In this document: piece after piece, positions 22,558 through 33,845 of the stretch
Numbering within the stretch: the stretch's first letter is position 1
Layout: every line of letters begins with the position of its first letter
Assembly: GCF_019059575.1 (NCBI RefSeq)
Contig: NW_024883012.1
Span: 82,497-146,496, forward strand
Direction of reading: 5' to 3'
Source: Amphibalanus amphitrite
Taxonomy: Eukaryota > Arthropoda > Thecostraca > Balanomorpha > Balanidae
DNA: 64,000 nt
Notes under the pieces: generated by a model
Seen by the model: the letters and a program-made list of their open reading frames with translations, nothing else
Database searches by the model: none
What the model was told of the DNA's origin: nothing
Made by a program: the position numbers and the translations under genes

Positions 22558-23067
22558 TGAGCCTTAGTGCAGACATAACCTCGAGACACCGCTCAGTGGC
22601 CAATGTCGGTGAGGGTGGACAACTTTGTGAGTCTCTTGTGTCCCACATGCGTGGGTTAATCGTCAATGATACGAAAATATCCTTGAACTCGGCTTTTGGG
22701 ATGGACGGATTGAGGGAACCACATACTACTGGAGAGTATTGTGGTGATGTTATGTAATAAGGTAATAAATGACATCACGTATTAACTGCTTGTGGTTTAC
22801 TAGTCAGCTGAAGTTTTACGAGGGAGTTATTTGATGAGGCTACTCTACCCGTTTTGGTGTAAAGATGGTTTTATAAATTGTGTAAGTGTAATGTAAGGCA
22901 AGCGTGATAACACGAGATCTGAGAGATCATTGAATCTATTTACGCTTATATACATAGCTATTGATTATTATGTTTCTAGGTCGATGTTTTTCAGTATTTT
23001 GAAATTTTGAAATTATGCTCATTCTGTATTCTGGTGTTTAAACTTGTCATAAGTCCCTGCCATAAAA
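22558..23067. other. Intergenic stretch
   Basis: AT-rich sequence between gene C and the retrotransposon. No gene seen. Confidence 0.4.
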
Positions 23068-24822
23068 TTGTACCGTTTGTTTATGTGTACCACAAACTGT
23101 GCAGTTGTGCACGATAAATCGATACTCAACATGCAAATGATCAGACTCAGACTCAGGGTATTCGCATCTAAGTTCACTGATCCCAACGTGTCGACCTACC
23201 CCGCTGTAACGCGACACGACCTGCCGGCCCTGAACCGTATCGCTGTATCCGCGGATAGAGTGTGTGCGATTCTGAAATCTATACCAGCAACCAAGGCATG
23301 CGGGCCCGACGGGATCAGTGCTCGTATTGTTCATGAGTGTGCCTCAGAGCTGTCCGTGCCACTGGCCAAACTCTGCGACATGTCACTGCGACAAGGCATC
23401 TTTCCATCCAAATGGAAACAGGCAAACATTGTGCCGATACACAAAAAGGGTGACAAAAAAGATCCCCGAAATTATCGATCTGTGTCTCTTCTTCCACTTT
23501 TTGGCAAGGTTATTGAAAAAATTGTTGTTGACGAGCTTCTGCGACACGCTGCCCCAGTGCTATCCCCAGCACAACACGGTTTCCTGCCTGGCCGATCCTG
23601 TATCACCAACCTTACCACCTACCTTCACACTGCCTGGGGCTCGATCTCCGACGGGTGCCAGACGGACACAATATACACGGATTTCTCTGCGGCTTTCCAA
23701 AGTGTTAATCATAAATTACTCCTGTTCAAACTATCCGAGTCTTACTGTATTAGCGGCAAAATTTTGGATTGGTTCGTCTCGTACCTGTCGGAGAGAGAGC
23801 AGAGAGTGATCGTGAATGGAAGAACTTCTGAGTGGGCTAAAGTAAAATCCGGAGTTCCGGAAGGGGCCCTTCTGGCCCCTTTGCTTTTTTCTCTCTTCAT
23901 CAATGATTTGCCGACGGTTGTGTCGTCGTCCAAATGCGTCATGTATGCGGACGACGTCAAAATCTACCGGCAAATTTCAACTCCTGCTGATTGCGGCCTC
24001 CTTCAAACCGACCTCATCAACATTTGCAAATGGTCCACCGATTGGTGTCTTTCTCTCAACGCTCAGAAGTGCCTTTCGTTCACGGTCACTCTCAAAAGAG
24101 CACCCATCTTACACACCTACCTTGTCAACAGTTTCCCCCTTCAGCGTGTCGCAGAAGTTCGCGATCTTGGAATTGTGCTGGACTCTAAACTAACGTTTTC
24201 GGCTCATATCACCAGTTCAATAGCAAAAGCAAACAGAGCCCTCGGTCAGCTATTCAGATCTTTCCAGACCGGCTTGCCCAGACAAAAACTTGATCAGAGG
24301 GCTCTGATAGCTACATATTACGCAAACGTCCGATCTATTCTTGAATACGGTAGTGTTGTGTGGTCTGGCGCAGCCAAAGTTCATTTAAAACGGTTAGAAC
24401 GAGTCCAGCACAAATTCCTAATGTGGTTAGCAGCTCGGGCCGGTGGCACGGACAGATCAATTTGCCTGGAATACTGTCATCTTTTACACTTCTTCCATGT
24501 TTCGTCACTCGAGGCGCGGCGCACTCAGTTCGATCTTTTATTCCTGAAAAGCATTTACTCTGGACGCATCGACTCGTCTTTTTTATTAGCCTCGTACGCA
24601 CTACATGTACCAAGTCGTCCAACACGGAACGTCCAGTTGTTTAATGTGCCGTTTGCTCGAGTGTCGACGGTAAAGACAGGAACTTTTACAAGGCTGGCGG
24701 CCCAGGCAAATGATTTTATCGCCAGGAATCCTCAGGTGGATTTCACGTCGGATACCTTTATCTCTTTTAAATCATTCGTCGTGGTCCACTGCAGGAACAT
24801 GCCTTTGAGAACCGTGTCTTAG
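23068..24822 (+). CDS. Non-LTR retrotransposon reverse transcriptase, 5'-truncated
   Basis: The 584-aa frame opens directly into the sequence just before the reverse transcriptase domain: ACGPDGISARIVHE near 77, KQANIVPIHKKGDKKDPRNY near 117, QHGFLPGRSCITNL near 169, TDFSAAF at 204-210 and the catalytic YADD at 293-296. The endonuclease domain is missing, so the copy is 5'-truncated, probably near 23110. The usual GVPQGSVLGPLLF block reads GVPEGALLAPLLF, and the usual AFD reads AFQ, so activity is doubtful. The Jockey group is the best guess from the motifs. The element continues through a 3' untranslated region to a tail of ATAAATAAAATAAAT near 25083. Confidence 0.93.
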   Translation: MYRLFMCTTNCAVVHDKSILNMQMIRLRLRVFASKFTDPNVSTYPAVTRHDLPALNRIAVSADRVCAILKSIPATKACGPDGISARIVHECASELSVPLAKLCDMSLRQGIFPSKWKQANIVPIHKKGDKKDPRNYRSVSLLPLFGKVIEKIVVDELLRHAAPVLSPAQHGFLPGRSCITNLTTYLHTAWGSISDGCQTDTIYTDFSAAFQSVNHKLLLFKLSESYCISGKILDWFVSYLSEREQRVIVNGRTSEWAKVKSGVPEGALLAPLLFSLFINDLPTVVSSSKCVMYADDVKIYRQISTPADCGLLQTDLINICKWSTDWCLSLNAQKCLSFTVTLKRAPILHTYLVNSFPLQRVAEVRDLGIVLDSKLTFSAHITSSIAKANRALGQLFRSFQTGLPRQKLDQRALIATYYANVRSILEYGSVVWSGAAKVHLKRLERVQHKFLMWLAARAGGTDRSICLEYCHLLHFFHVSSLEARRTQFDLLFLKSIYSGRIDSSFLLASYALHVPSRPTRNVQLFNVPFARVSTVKTGTFTRLAAQANDFIARNPQVDFTSDTFISFKSFVVVHCRNMPLRTVS

Positions 24823-25083
24823 AGATTTTAAAGTTTGTTTGTACTTTTCCTATTCTTATTGTTTTTTTTCTTTTAATTCAATTTTATTTTTACTGTGTAC
24901 TTTTATATTATATCCTATTATTTAATGGATCTCTTTCATGGATCTCTGTATTTTTAAGTGTCATCTAATTGCGAATGAGTGCTTAGTGTTTACCTTGTGT
25001 GTGTATTTTATGCTGTGGTATGACTTCGCCTGTTAATGGGCCATGAGCCTGTTGGCGATTTATTTGAATAAATAAAATAAATA
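24823..25083 (+). mobile_element. 3' untranslated region and tail of the retrotransposon
   Basis: The stretch from the stop codon to the A-rich repeat GAATAAATAAAATAAATA at 25065-25083 is most simply the 3' end of the 23-25 kb element. A target duplication was not found because the 5' end is unclear. Confidence 0.6.
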
Positions 25084-25261
25084 GACTCTCACAGTCTTCT
25101 CTCAGTGTCTGTTGAGTGTTTTCATTATCCTCCCCGCCCCAATTCTTCTTCCGTACTGTTCAAAATAACTTAAAAACGCGCTACTAAATACAATCCAGAC
25201 GGGACAATGCTGACATATATTAGTCGTCCATCGGTAAAGCATCACCTCTTATCGGTCTAGC

Positions 25262-26201
25262 TTAACCCGGCAGTTGCTGGGGTATTTCGCCACCCACCGT
25301 TTGCTGGGGGGGGGGGGGGGGGGCGTTAAACGCCCCCAGCCGATAACTCGAGAACCAATAGGCGCAGCGAAACGCACGAGGTGGCAAACGAAAGAACGCG
25401 ATGAGACGCTTCAGATGAGTACTTGAAAGTTGAATTTTGAGGTCACAGGTCAGGTCAAGGTCAGGTCAAACACCTGAAATCGGGCTTTCAGTAGCATGGA
25501 CTTCAGGACTTCGCAATGGGCGCCTCTCGTCATAAACTCTGTCAAAACGGTGCACAATCCACCATATAAGGCCTGCAAGAGTGTCAGCTCCATATAGGGG
25601 TCAGTCAAGCATAGGTCAAGGTCAAGGTCAGGTCAACCGGGTAGGCACATATCCCCGAAAATCAAAACTGATATTCGCAGCCTGTGACACGTGTTTTATA
25701 GGTAATTTGGGGCGTAGAACACGATGGTGACATTCATTTTATCATATGTGTACGTACGTGTTTGGCTCAAAACGTTCAATTTAAGAAATGCATGTATCAT
25801 GGTCGTGAAGTAGTCACGAGAAATTGCCAAGATTCAGTTCAAGATTTTGGAAAATGTGGAACGATAATCAATAATCGAAGATAGCCATTTGATTGTTCAT
25901 GGTATTGGCAGTCTAGTGGCGTTTACTGCATGTCTGTATGTCTGTTCTGTGATTTTATATGATTTTTTGAACATATGCCGTTTTTGGTCGAAAACTCAGA
26001 AATCATGACGTCACTAAAACCTCGATATCTCAAAAATTTTTCGAACCGATTTTTTTGAAACTTTGTCACAATTAACTTCAATCTATTCCCTACAGGTACC
26101 CAAAATTTGGCGCGCCTGCGGCGCGCCGTTTTTATGCTATGGCCCGGAGAAAAAAGTGGGGGCGTTTAACGCCCCCCCCCCCCCAGCAACTCGCGGGTTA
26201 A
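25262..26201. mobile_element. TTAA/poly-G hairpin element, 940 bp
   Basis: TTAA flanks both ends; termini are CCCGGCAGTTGCTGG and CCAGCAACTCGCGGG. Subterminal hairpins are a G run, CGTTAAACG, C run on the left and a G run, CGTTTAACG, C run on the right, exact complements of each other. The interior carries AGGTCAGGTCAAGGTCAGG (25447 on) and a second cluster at 25613. No transposase. Confidence 0.85.
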
Positions 26202-27223
26202 ACCGGTCATAATCTCCCTCCAACTGTCTCGTGTCACAGATGTAATGATGGCATGAGTTGAGGAGAAAAGAAGGTAATGAAAACCTGACGAGACGGTAGT
26301 CAGCGGAGTATGAATGATCCAACACTGACCAAAGATAAGGTGCACTTGTTACATATTTGCACTAATGAGTTTATCAGCATCTTGATACACCACATTAACC
26401 TTTCTGATGATTTACAGCTACCAGCCAAAGTAGGTATCAAGCTGATAAAATCTGCAGTCTGCAGTCTTCAACACCTTGTAAAGTAAACGCCGATTGTTTT
26501 CTTCGAGATTTGATGTTGATTGTAAACATAGTAGTGGGCGTCATATACCTAATCGTCCTCGCCTTCCCTACTATATACAAAATTGTCAAGGAATTCAGAT
26601 TTGTTTTTCAATAGAAAAATACAATTATAGCGAATCGTGTTTTTACTATTGGACGGAAACCTTAGGTTCTGACAAAAATTTCTGCCTGTTCTGATTGTCC
26701 TGATTGTAGAGGGGTCAAAGGCATGCAATTACCACCGGTCAAGCGGTTAAAATTAGTTGTAGAAATTCACCAGAAAGATATGTTGTAACATATGACTCAC
26801 TGCTGTATGTTTTTCACTCAGTCTGAAACAGTCACTCGCGTGCTCGAACACCATATCAAAATAGATATTGATCCATACAAGGCAGTGCCACGGCTCAAAA
26901 AAACCGTAAGTTCTTCATTGCCGGTTCAGACTTGCCCTGCCCTGTTCCCTGTTGCCCTGTTCAGGTACCGTCGTGTCTAAGTAAAAAGTTTTAGATTAAA
27001 TCGTACCCTGTTCCATTGATTGTCTTATACCTTTGTAAAAAAGTATAGGCCCTAGTAAATATCCTCTAGTGGTTGAGTTCAGTGCAAAATAAACTTCGTA
27101 CGGCCTCCTTTACCGCCCGCCAAATACCAGCTCTCCTGCTCCTTGCAGACAGTTATTCTGGCCAAGTGGTAAACAATATTACTCGTAAGCGGGTGTGACG
27201 GACAATGCGTGCGCTAAAGCGCA
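26202..27223. other. Gene-free stretch upstream of gene D
   Basis: No supported gene or repeat structure; short open frames only. Confidence 0.4.
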
Positions 27224-27230
27224 TATATAA
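27224..27230 (+). promoter_or_regulatory. TATA box of gene D
   Basis: TATATAA within GCGCATATATAAGCC, 58-64 bases upstream of the ATG at 27288. Confidence 0.75.
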
Positions 27231-27287
27231 GCCCTGCAAGGTGGGTTAGCCGGCAGTACCAGGCGATAGGTGAACAAAGAAACAGCA

Positions 27288-28334
27288 ATGAAGGGAAGAC
27301 AGGTTTTGGCTGTTTGCTTGATGGTGAGTTGGGTACGATGTTCAGTCTTGAAAGTAGGTGCCGCGCATCGGCGCGGTGGATGCATCAAGCTTGACTGAAG
27401 AGGGGCTGCTAAATTTGAGTCACCGAGCCAATTGACCTGGGGGATGGACGAGGATGTATCGGTAACTGTCAAATTTAGCAGCCCTTTCTCGGTCGGGCTA
27501 AATGGGTCCATCGTAGCGATGCGCGGTGCTTTCAAGACTGACTGTACACGCTTGATTTGACCTCTTTCTGACCCAATTTGATCCTTTCTGACCCCATCTG
27601 ACCTCCATCTGACTCCATCTGACCTCTTTGTGACCCCACAGGTGGCGGCCGTCGCCTCGGCCAGTGACCCAGCCTCCGCGGGCTCCGCTCCGGCCTCGAC
27701 CAGCCGCCAGGCCCGCGGACTTATCATCGGCAAGAAGAAGCTCCTTGCTGCGGCGCCTCTCTTCATCAAGGGAGGCGCCATCAAAGCCAAAGGTGTCAAG
27801 TTTGTCGGCGGGGCGGGCGCAGCTGGAGTGGCTGGTGTGGTGAAGTATCCCAGTTATATCGCTCCCGTCTCCCATCAGCAACAAGTGGTGGTACAGCAGC
27901 CAGTTCTAACCCAGCCACGGCCTGTGTATCAGCCGGCCTACGCCCCTGCGAAGCAGGTTGTCGTAGCCCAGCCGGCTTACGCCCCTGCGAAGCAGGTCGT
28001 CGTAGCCCAGCCTGCTTACGCTCCTGCGAAGCAGGTTGTCGTGGCCCAGCAGCCTCAGCGGGTTGTCCTCCAACAGCCGGCTTATCCGCAGTCGAGTTAC
28101 GTCGTGCAGTCGGGTTACGCCCCTCAGCAGGCGAGTTACGTCCCCGCGAAGCCAATTTACGGCCAGCCGCAGGTGGCGTACGGACAGGCAGCCCCGGCGT
28201 ACGGGCAGGCAGCCCCGGTATACGGGCAGGCAGCCCCGGTGTACGGACAGGCAGCCCCGGTGTACGGGCATCCCCCAGCCCCGGCGTACGGGCAGTCCGT
28301 AGCCCCGGCGTACGGCCAAACCGTGTACGGATAG
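27288..28334 (+). CDS. Gene D: secreted Tyr/Gln/Pro/Ala-repeat protein, two exons
   Basis: Exon 1 is 27288-27323 (MKGRQVLAVCLM), donor GTGAGT. Exon 2 is 27642-28334 after GACCCCACAG, phase 0. The 242-aa product completes the signal peptide as VAAVASA. SDPASAGSAPAST and the diverged motif SRQARGLIIGKKKLLAAAP follow, then IKGGAIKAKGVKF as in gene C. The remainder is repetitive: three near-identical AYAPAKQVVVAQ units, then about seven PAYGQAA/PVYGQAA units, ending AYGQTVYG. Compared with gene C the Leu run is broken (RGLIIG in place of RLLLLLG). The intron holds the inverted repeat at 27343-27540 and TGACCTC-rich sequence against the acceptor. Inferred role: an extracellular structural or adhesive protein. 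Confidence 0.86.
27343..27540. repeat. 198-bp inverted repeat in the intron of gene D
   Basis: CAGTCTTGAAAG opens it and CTTTCAAGACTG closes it. Longer arms (GCCGCGCATC/GATGCGCGG and GGCTGCTAAATTTGA/TCAAATTTAGCAGCC) pair inward. It occupies most of the intron between donor and acceptor. It is either a small MITE or a transcribed hairpin. Confidence 0.65.
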
Positions 28335-31300
28335 ACGAAGACGGTCACATACGGAAAGCCCGTAGCCCTGTATACGGATAGATGAAATTTTGAGATGGCG
28401 GTAACGCATTATGAGTACATGGGAGATAGAAGAAGCGACTGGCTTCAGTTGTGAAGACTGCAACCGAAAAGCTCGGCTGACGAAGGCACCAGGAGAGCGA
28501 CGAAGGCATTAAAAGCAGTCATCATTCATTGAAGAATGCAACAAATGGAGCCGCTAATCGCAAGTGGTGACGGCATCAAACGCACGGTCTTTGTTCAGTG
28601 GGAAGGAGCGAAATGTAGCCTTCTCACCAAATGTTGTACACAGCAATGTGCTGTAATGCAATGTGCAGTGTAAGATTTTCTAAGATTCTTGTAAATGCCA
28701 GTAGTAGGTACTATGGTGGCGTTTTCGACTCCTGGGATGCATTTGTCCAATGTTTACATTGTCCTCAATTGCAAAGCCTAAGGGCGCTATATGAATGGTT
28801 GTGATGTGGGGTTCTTGTTTTGTAATGTCACAAAATACATTTGAAAAAATGGCGACTTTGTAAGCCGACTACGCAGCAAAATGGAAAGACATCTATCACA
28901 AAGTCAATGTTCGTTTCAGCCTTAAAAATAGAGACACAGGAAAAACGTACATTGACATAAGGTGCCAAGTTGTAAGAGACTGAAGTGATTCGCTACATTA
29001 CATAGGCTTCGTCGCTAGTCGTCATTATGATATTTGCCCATGCTGTGCTATTTCAGTACCCATATTCATCAAGCTACTCTGTCGATTGCATCGCTTTTCT
29101 ATGTCTGCCAGTGCCTAGCTTAGAAAAAAAATTATTCAGTTCGTTTGGTCGCGCATCGACGGATCGGAACGTCGTCAGACCCACAGTACGAAACCAGCCG
29201 GCTGTTGTTGAGAAACCTGCCGACAAATTCTGGCTCTCACAGCCAATGTCACTAGGATAGACGTCTACAGCAGATTATAGCTGGATTGTAGTGGAAATAC
29301 CGCATACTTGGGCTGACCCGTGTGGCCTAAAGCTCGCTTTATACTGTCAGCGTTGTACGGTGCGGTGCGGTAAGTAAACTTGTAGGTAGTTGGCCAATAC
29401 TGTGAGTGGTTGTGGGTCAATGATGTGCAGAGAAGTGGGAAGGTTGTTGGGATGAAAAGATGAAATGCGGACTTGGAAACCAGGATATTGACGATTTGTC
29501 ATGTAAACTCCGAGGTAGTTTGTAATAGAAACAAATGAACATATACTGAAAGATTTCAAGTCTGCATGCACAGATAGGGGATTCTAGGAATTTGTTTTAT
29601 TTTTCTTACGAAAAAAAACTGATTTCTGTCGTTGCCGAAACTCTTTAGCCCGACCCAATCGGTATCAACAATAAAAACATCGCTATAAAATTGTAAAGCA
29701 TAAAACTTATAACAATAAAAAACATTTGACCTATTTAATTTCGAAAAGCGCAGGTCATAAACCTTGACCTCCGCAGTGCGCCTGGGTCACATTTGACGCA
29801 TAGCCCAATCCGGTTTCTGGACAGGCCAAAATTGTTCATAGACTGGTCTACCGTGACACGTTATATAATCAAACAGGATGGCTATGTGAATTCTACGGGA
29901 ACGCCATTGTCAATCATAACAGTCCTGTTGAGAGGTATAAGGCTGATTAATTTCGAAGCAGACAGCCTTCACCTGATCATTATTGGTCATGATCAATTCA
30001 TCAACGGTTCTCGTTGTTTAGTGTGTTCGATGTCGATGTTGTTCGATGTTTTGGTAGATTTGGTACTCAGTTGGTAGGCTTGACCATCGCATAGGAAAAT
30101 TGTCACCAAAGCCAATAACCAAATTACAATAGGTAAATGGCCCTAGGTGCACACATAGCATTGGCCAGAGTCATACGGTAAAAAAAAATATCAGTAAGAT
30201 ACTGAATACCATCTGGTTAGCTTCACCGAAACATTCCGACCTCACAAACAGCAGATACCCTTCCTAATATTTCCAAGAAAACTGTTTCGTCACTAATGTG
30301 GCAATAACCGCAATGGGTCACTGTGCCAAACTAGCTGACGCCGTGCCCAAAGGATTATCACAAATCTGCAGGTTACTTGGTGTCAGTGAAACAAGAAGCA
30401 GCGAGACATCTGTCGGCTTAAGTGACGGGGATCTGGATAAAAAGCTAGCGGAAATGAAGAGCTGCTAGGATGGGTAAGTCACGGGGTTTTCTGTTGAGGA
30501 CGGAGATACTCGTTGCATTAGGGTCCAAACTCCATAGACAAGCGGACATACGGTTTTACAAGAGCTAGGCGACGAAATACTCAACTTAATTATTAAGTAA
30601 TGGGCACCATAAGGTAGGCCATACAATTTTCTGTAGTACCGCATAGTCGCTGCAGTCAAAGGTGTTCTGGTTTTTATGCTATATGCCAAATAATTTTTGC
30701 ATGTAATCACCGGTGACACGACATATTTCTGCTTTACTGGGTTGGGCGGTGAAGTCTATGACGTGATCACAATGAAAATGGCTTAGTTTGGTAGAACATT
30801 GAATTCTGATTCCGGCACGACTCTCGCTAGTCCATTTTTTATTATAAATAAACCATTAACTGCGGTACAAAGTCAAAACTAGCCCCAAAACGGCGCCCGC
30901 AGCGGCCGTTAGCACATGCACTGAAAACACTTTGGAAGAACGTTAAGAACGTACAGGGGTATTTAGACCCCTGTGGGGTAAAATGTTATGCCACCGTTTT
31001 TCAGAACCCCCATGGTTCTTCACGTAGACGGCTTCGCATTCTCATCAAAAGAATCCACACGATTCTTCCAAAGACTCTTATGAGGTTTAGGGTTTATAAT
31101 AAGAGCGTTCTTAGCACCTAGATAAGAACCCCAAATGGTCTGTGAAGAAGTCCCTGAGGTTTATAGGGAAACCACCCTGTGTTCTGAATATCGGTTGTAG
31201 AACCCTTTCAGTTCTATTGCAATACCGCAAAATTCCCGTTCATTCCTCTATTGAACCTCCCATGCATGGCTATCGACCTGCGCCGTCACCTCTGCTGCGC

Positions 31301-31349
31301 AAACACAGTATTTGATACACCTGAAAATGTATTACCTTCCTCTTTACTC
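28335..31349. other. Gene-free stretch
   Basis: It contains the 3' flank of gene D. No frame has splice or domain support. Around 30950-31215 several AAGAACC/GGTTCTT motifs are arranged as imperfect inverted repeats, without clear ends. Confidence 0.4.
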
Positions 31350-31466
31350 TGAGCAATCAGCCTGCAAGTCTCCAGTCAGGAACAACCAGCCCGCAACCAG
31401 CCCATGCAATCAGCCCGCAACCAGGCCGCATTCAGCCTGCGATCAGCCCGCAATCAGCCTGCAGGA
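31350..31466 (+). repeat. CAGCCYGCAAT minisatellite
   Basis: About nine copies of a 10-12 base unit (AATCAGCCTGCA, ACCAGCCCGCA, ATTCAGCCTGCG and variants) run head to tail. Confidence 0.7.
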
Positions 31467-31697
31467 ACGCTTTCCCCTCGGCCGTGTCACTTGCCTTACA
31501 CATCCAAGCCAAAGAACTCCAGAGCCTTTCGGGCATGTTTAATTATTCAGGTTGATTCCTTCACGCTCAGGGTTGCTTTCTGTACAAATATGAACACATT
31601 TTTAGCTTTAGCAAGTGGATATTTTCCCAAACACAGTATGCGCTATCGCCCATGTCAGCAGCCGGGTGGCGATATCGCATTCTCCCAAATCACATAC

Positions 31698-31816
31698 AGT
31701 TTCTCCTTCCACCACCAGCTTCAAGCCAGCGTTTTCGACGATGTCGACGTCTCCGCGCGCCAGGACGCTCTCCTCAGACTCCAGGGCCTCAATCAGAGCG
31801 GAGATGGCCTCGTCCC
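31698..31816 (-). CDS. Orphan internal exon of an unrecognised gene
   Basis: On the minus strand a 119-base open segment is bounded by acceptor TTTCTTCATTCTAG and donor GTATGT. Two of the three frames have early stops. The open one needs one base from the previous exon, then reads DEAISALIEALESEESVLAR and on to VEGET (39 codons), ending at phase 0. Composition is protein-like, acidic and probably helical. GC content is well above its surroundings. No neighbouring exon is certain. A first exon with matching phase lies 10 kb upstream at 41898-41973. Downstream exons were not found. A fossil exon is possible. Confidence 0.45.
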
Positions 31817-33454
31817 CTAGAATGAAGAAATGAAGTCGTTATTCAACAGGCAGGGAGTAAAGAAACTTAGATTAACTTCAGAGACCATGAGCCTACTCCA
31901 AAAATAAAATAATGCACTAAACATGTAAAGTGCAGCTAGATAAAATATTGCACTAATCAGCAAGAACATAGGTATGTTTATTAAAATCAGCCAAATTTAT
32001 ACCTAAATCAGTTGACCCCAAAATGGCAAGCTGATTCCATTCCTGATTTATCTTCAATTGGAAGATTTGTCTAAATGTCACATGCATAATTTAAGCTCTG
32101 GGGCATTTATACAACATATAAATACTTACAGCATTGAATGGTCTTGCATATGAATTTTCTTCATCCAATGCATTCATCCATGCATTTGAAGAGCGTTGTG
32201 ATATTGCTTATCATTGTCAATCACAAGTAATAGAAATAATACACAACACTTCACAAGCCAAAAATTAACCTTATTTCAGTTCTTCAATACCTATTCGATT
32301 ACTTGCCATTCACCCAACCTTGCACCAGCCGCTCGTCACTGCACAAAGCGTGATCCAACGCGATCGAAAAATGGCGATCGCTTCCGGTGGACGCTAGAAC
32401 GTGGTACCGCGGGCGTGGTCTTGATGAAAGCCATTATACTGATCAAACCACAACCCCTTCTTCTTAAACCCGATGCTAGTTCGTGCTAAACCTTCAAAGG
32501 GTTTATCTTTCGCGCGCTTTGTGTGACGTAATATCACGTGACTAGGGAGAACGAAGAAGAACCGGTGTTGGTCGAGTTGAAGCCCCCTGGGGCCGCTAAG
32601 ACTGCACGCGAAGAAGCAGCACGTGTCTTCGGTCTATGTGAAACACTGTGTGCGTTCTTCATGAGCCAGACGTTCTGCTTCGCCTCTAAGCCAGTTTACC
32701 CTAATACCCAAAAAACCTAAGTGTGGAATATTTTAAGATGCTTTTGCATTACGTTCTTTCAACTTGTTTTCAGTGGCAGTCCTTTATGGTAAACAGGTTA
32801 GTTCACATTCCCGCCGCTATGCGAGCGGCGGCGGCGCCACCTGTCCTCATGTCCGCCTTGGACCGTAACGGACAACAAGAATGAGAATAGGAACAGGAAA
32901 GTTGTTGGAAACAACAATGGGATATTGTCGCTGTAGAAATGTCACTGGGAATGGATGCGTATAGGAAATTGGGATAAGAAGATGGGGGTGGGGGTGGGGG
33001 TAGGTACTGGAGCCTACCTCGACAAAGAGCTGAAATGGTTCGCGATATGTATGCTTGCTGGTAGTCATGAATGATCTACGTATGCATCCCAGTTCATCTA
33101 TTCATTTCCCTCTTTTATATTTAGGTTCATTTGTTGTGTGATCAGTGAGGCATTTTATTTATATCCTATTTCTCTTCTTTTATAAACACAGAGCACATAT
33201 TTGCATATTTTAGAGCCTATGATAGCATGTCTGAAAAATGAAAACGATTTTCGGACTTCGTAAAGAAAAAGAAAAAGAACGATATTACGTTTTTGTGATG
33301 TTTTTTTTTTTTTTGTTAAATTTCGGTTAATATAAGAGTTTTAATAATTTTTGTTTATAAATAATGTAAAACTTATATTATTTATCACTTTTTTCTAGAA
33401 CGATATTGCGCAAAACATGCAAACCCGCAAAAACGCACGCAGAAAACGCATAGT
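31817..33454. other. Gene-free stretch with a possible promoter region
   Basis: No supported gene. Around 32330-32640 the sequence becomes GC-rich with TGACGTAATATCACGTGAC and reading frames on both strands (minus ATG at 32432, plus 32538-32720), but neither shows convincing splice or domain evidence. Confidence 0.35.
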
Positions 33455-33462
33455 GTAGCCAG

Positions 33463-33837
33463 TAGTGGTATCAATCGGAACTTGAATCTTCGGAATTCCG
33501 ATTTTGTCCAATTTCCAATTCGGAATTTGGTTGGACAATGACAGCAGGCTTTGGACAACTTTGGACAATCGCTTGCTACACCTCAATTTTTATTAAGTAA
33601 TCGTGTTTAACATTGATTGGCCATTAGAAAGCTCAGTTTTCCATATGATTAACACTTTTGAGCTGGTAACGATACATTAAAAGCGAATTAAATAACGGTG
33701 TTGAGTGTAAACTATTGCCTAGATGTCGAACATCTTTGGACAAATGGCTGGCTTGGACATTTTCGGACGGACAGTCGACGTAAGTATTGGACATTGGACG
33801 GACATTAAACATACGTTTTCTGAAATTGACACCACTA
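33463..33837. mobile_element. hAT-like MITE, 375 bp
   Basis: Terminal repeats TAGTGGTATCAAT and ATTGACACCACTA are flanked by a perfect 8-bp target duplication GTAGCCAG (33455-33462 and 33838-33845). The interior has repeated TTGGACA words. The ends resemble those at 14311 and 49014. Confidence 0.82.
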
Positions 33838-33845
33838 GTAGCCAG

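Noticed and set aside
32432..32720. Reading frames around the GC-rich TGACGTAATATCACGTGAC region
   Set aside because: Neither strand offers a start, splice phase or domain that links to a neighbour; mentioned only as a possible promoter region.
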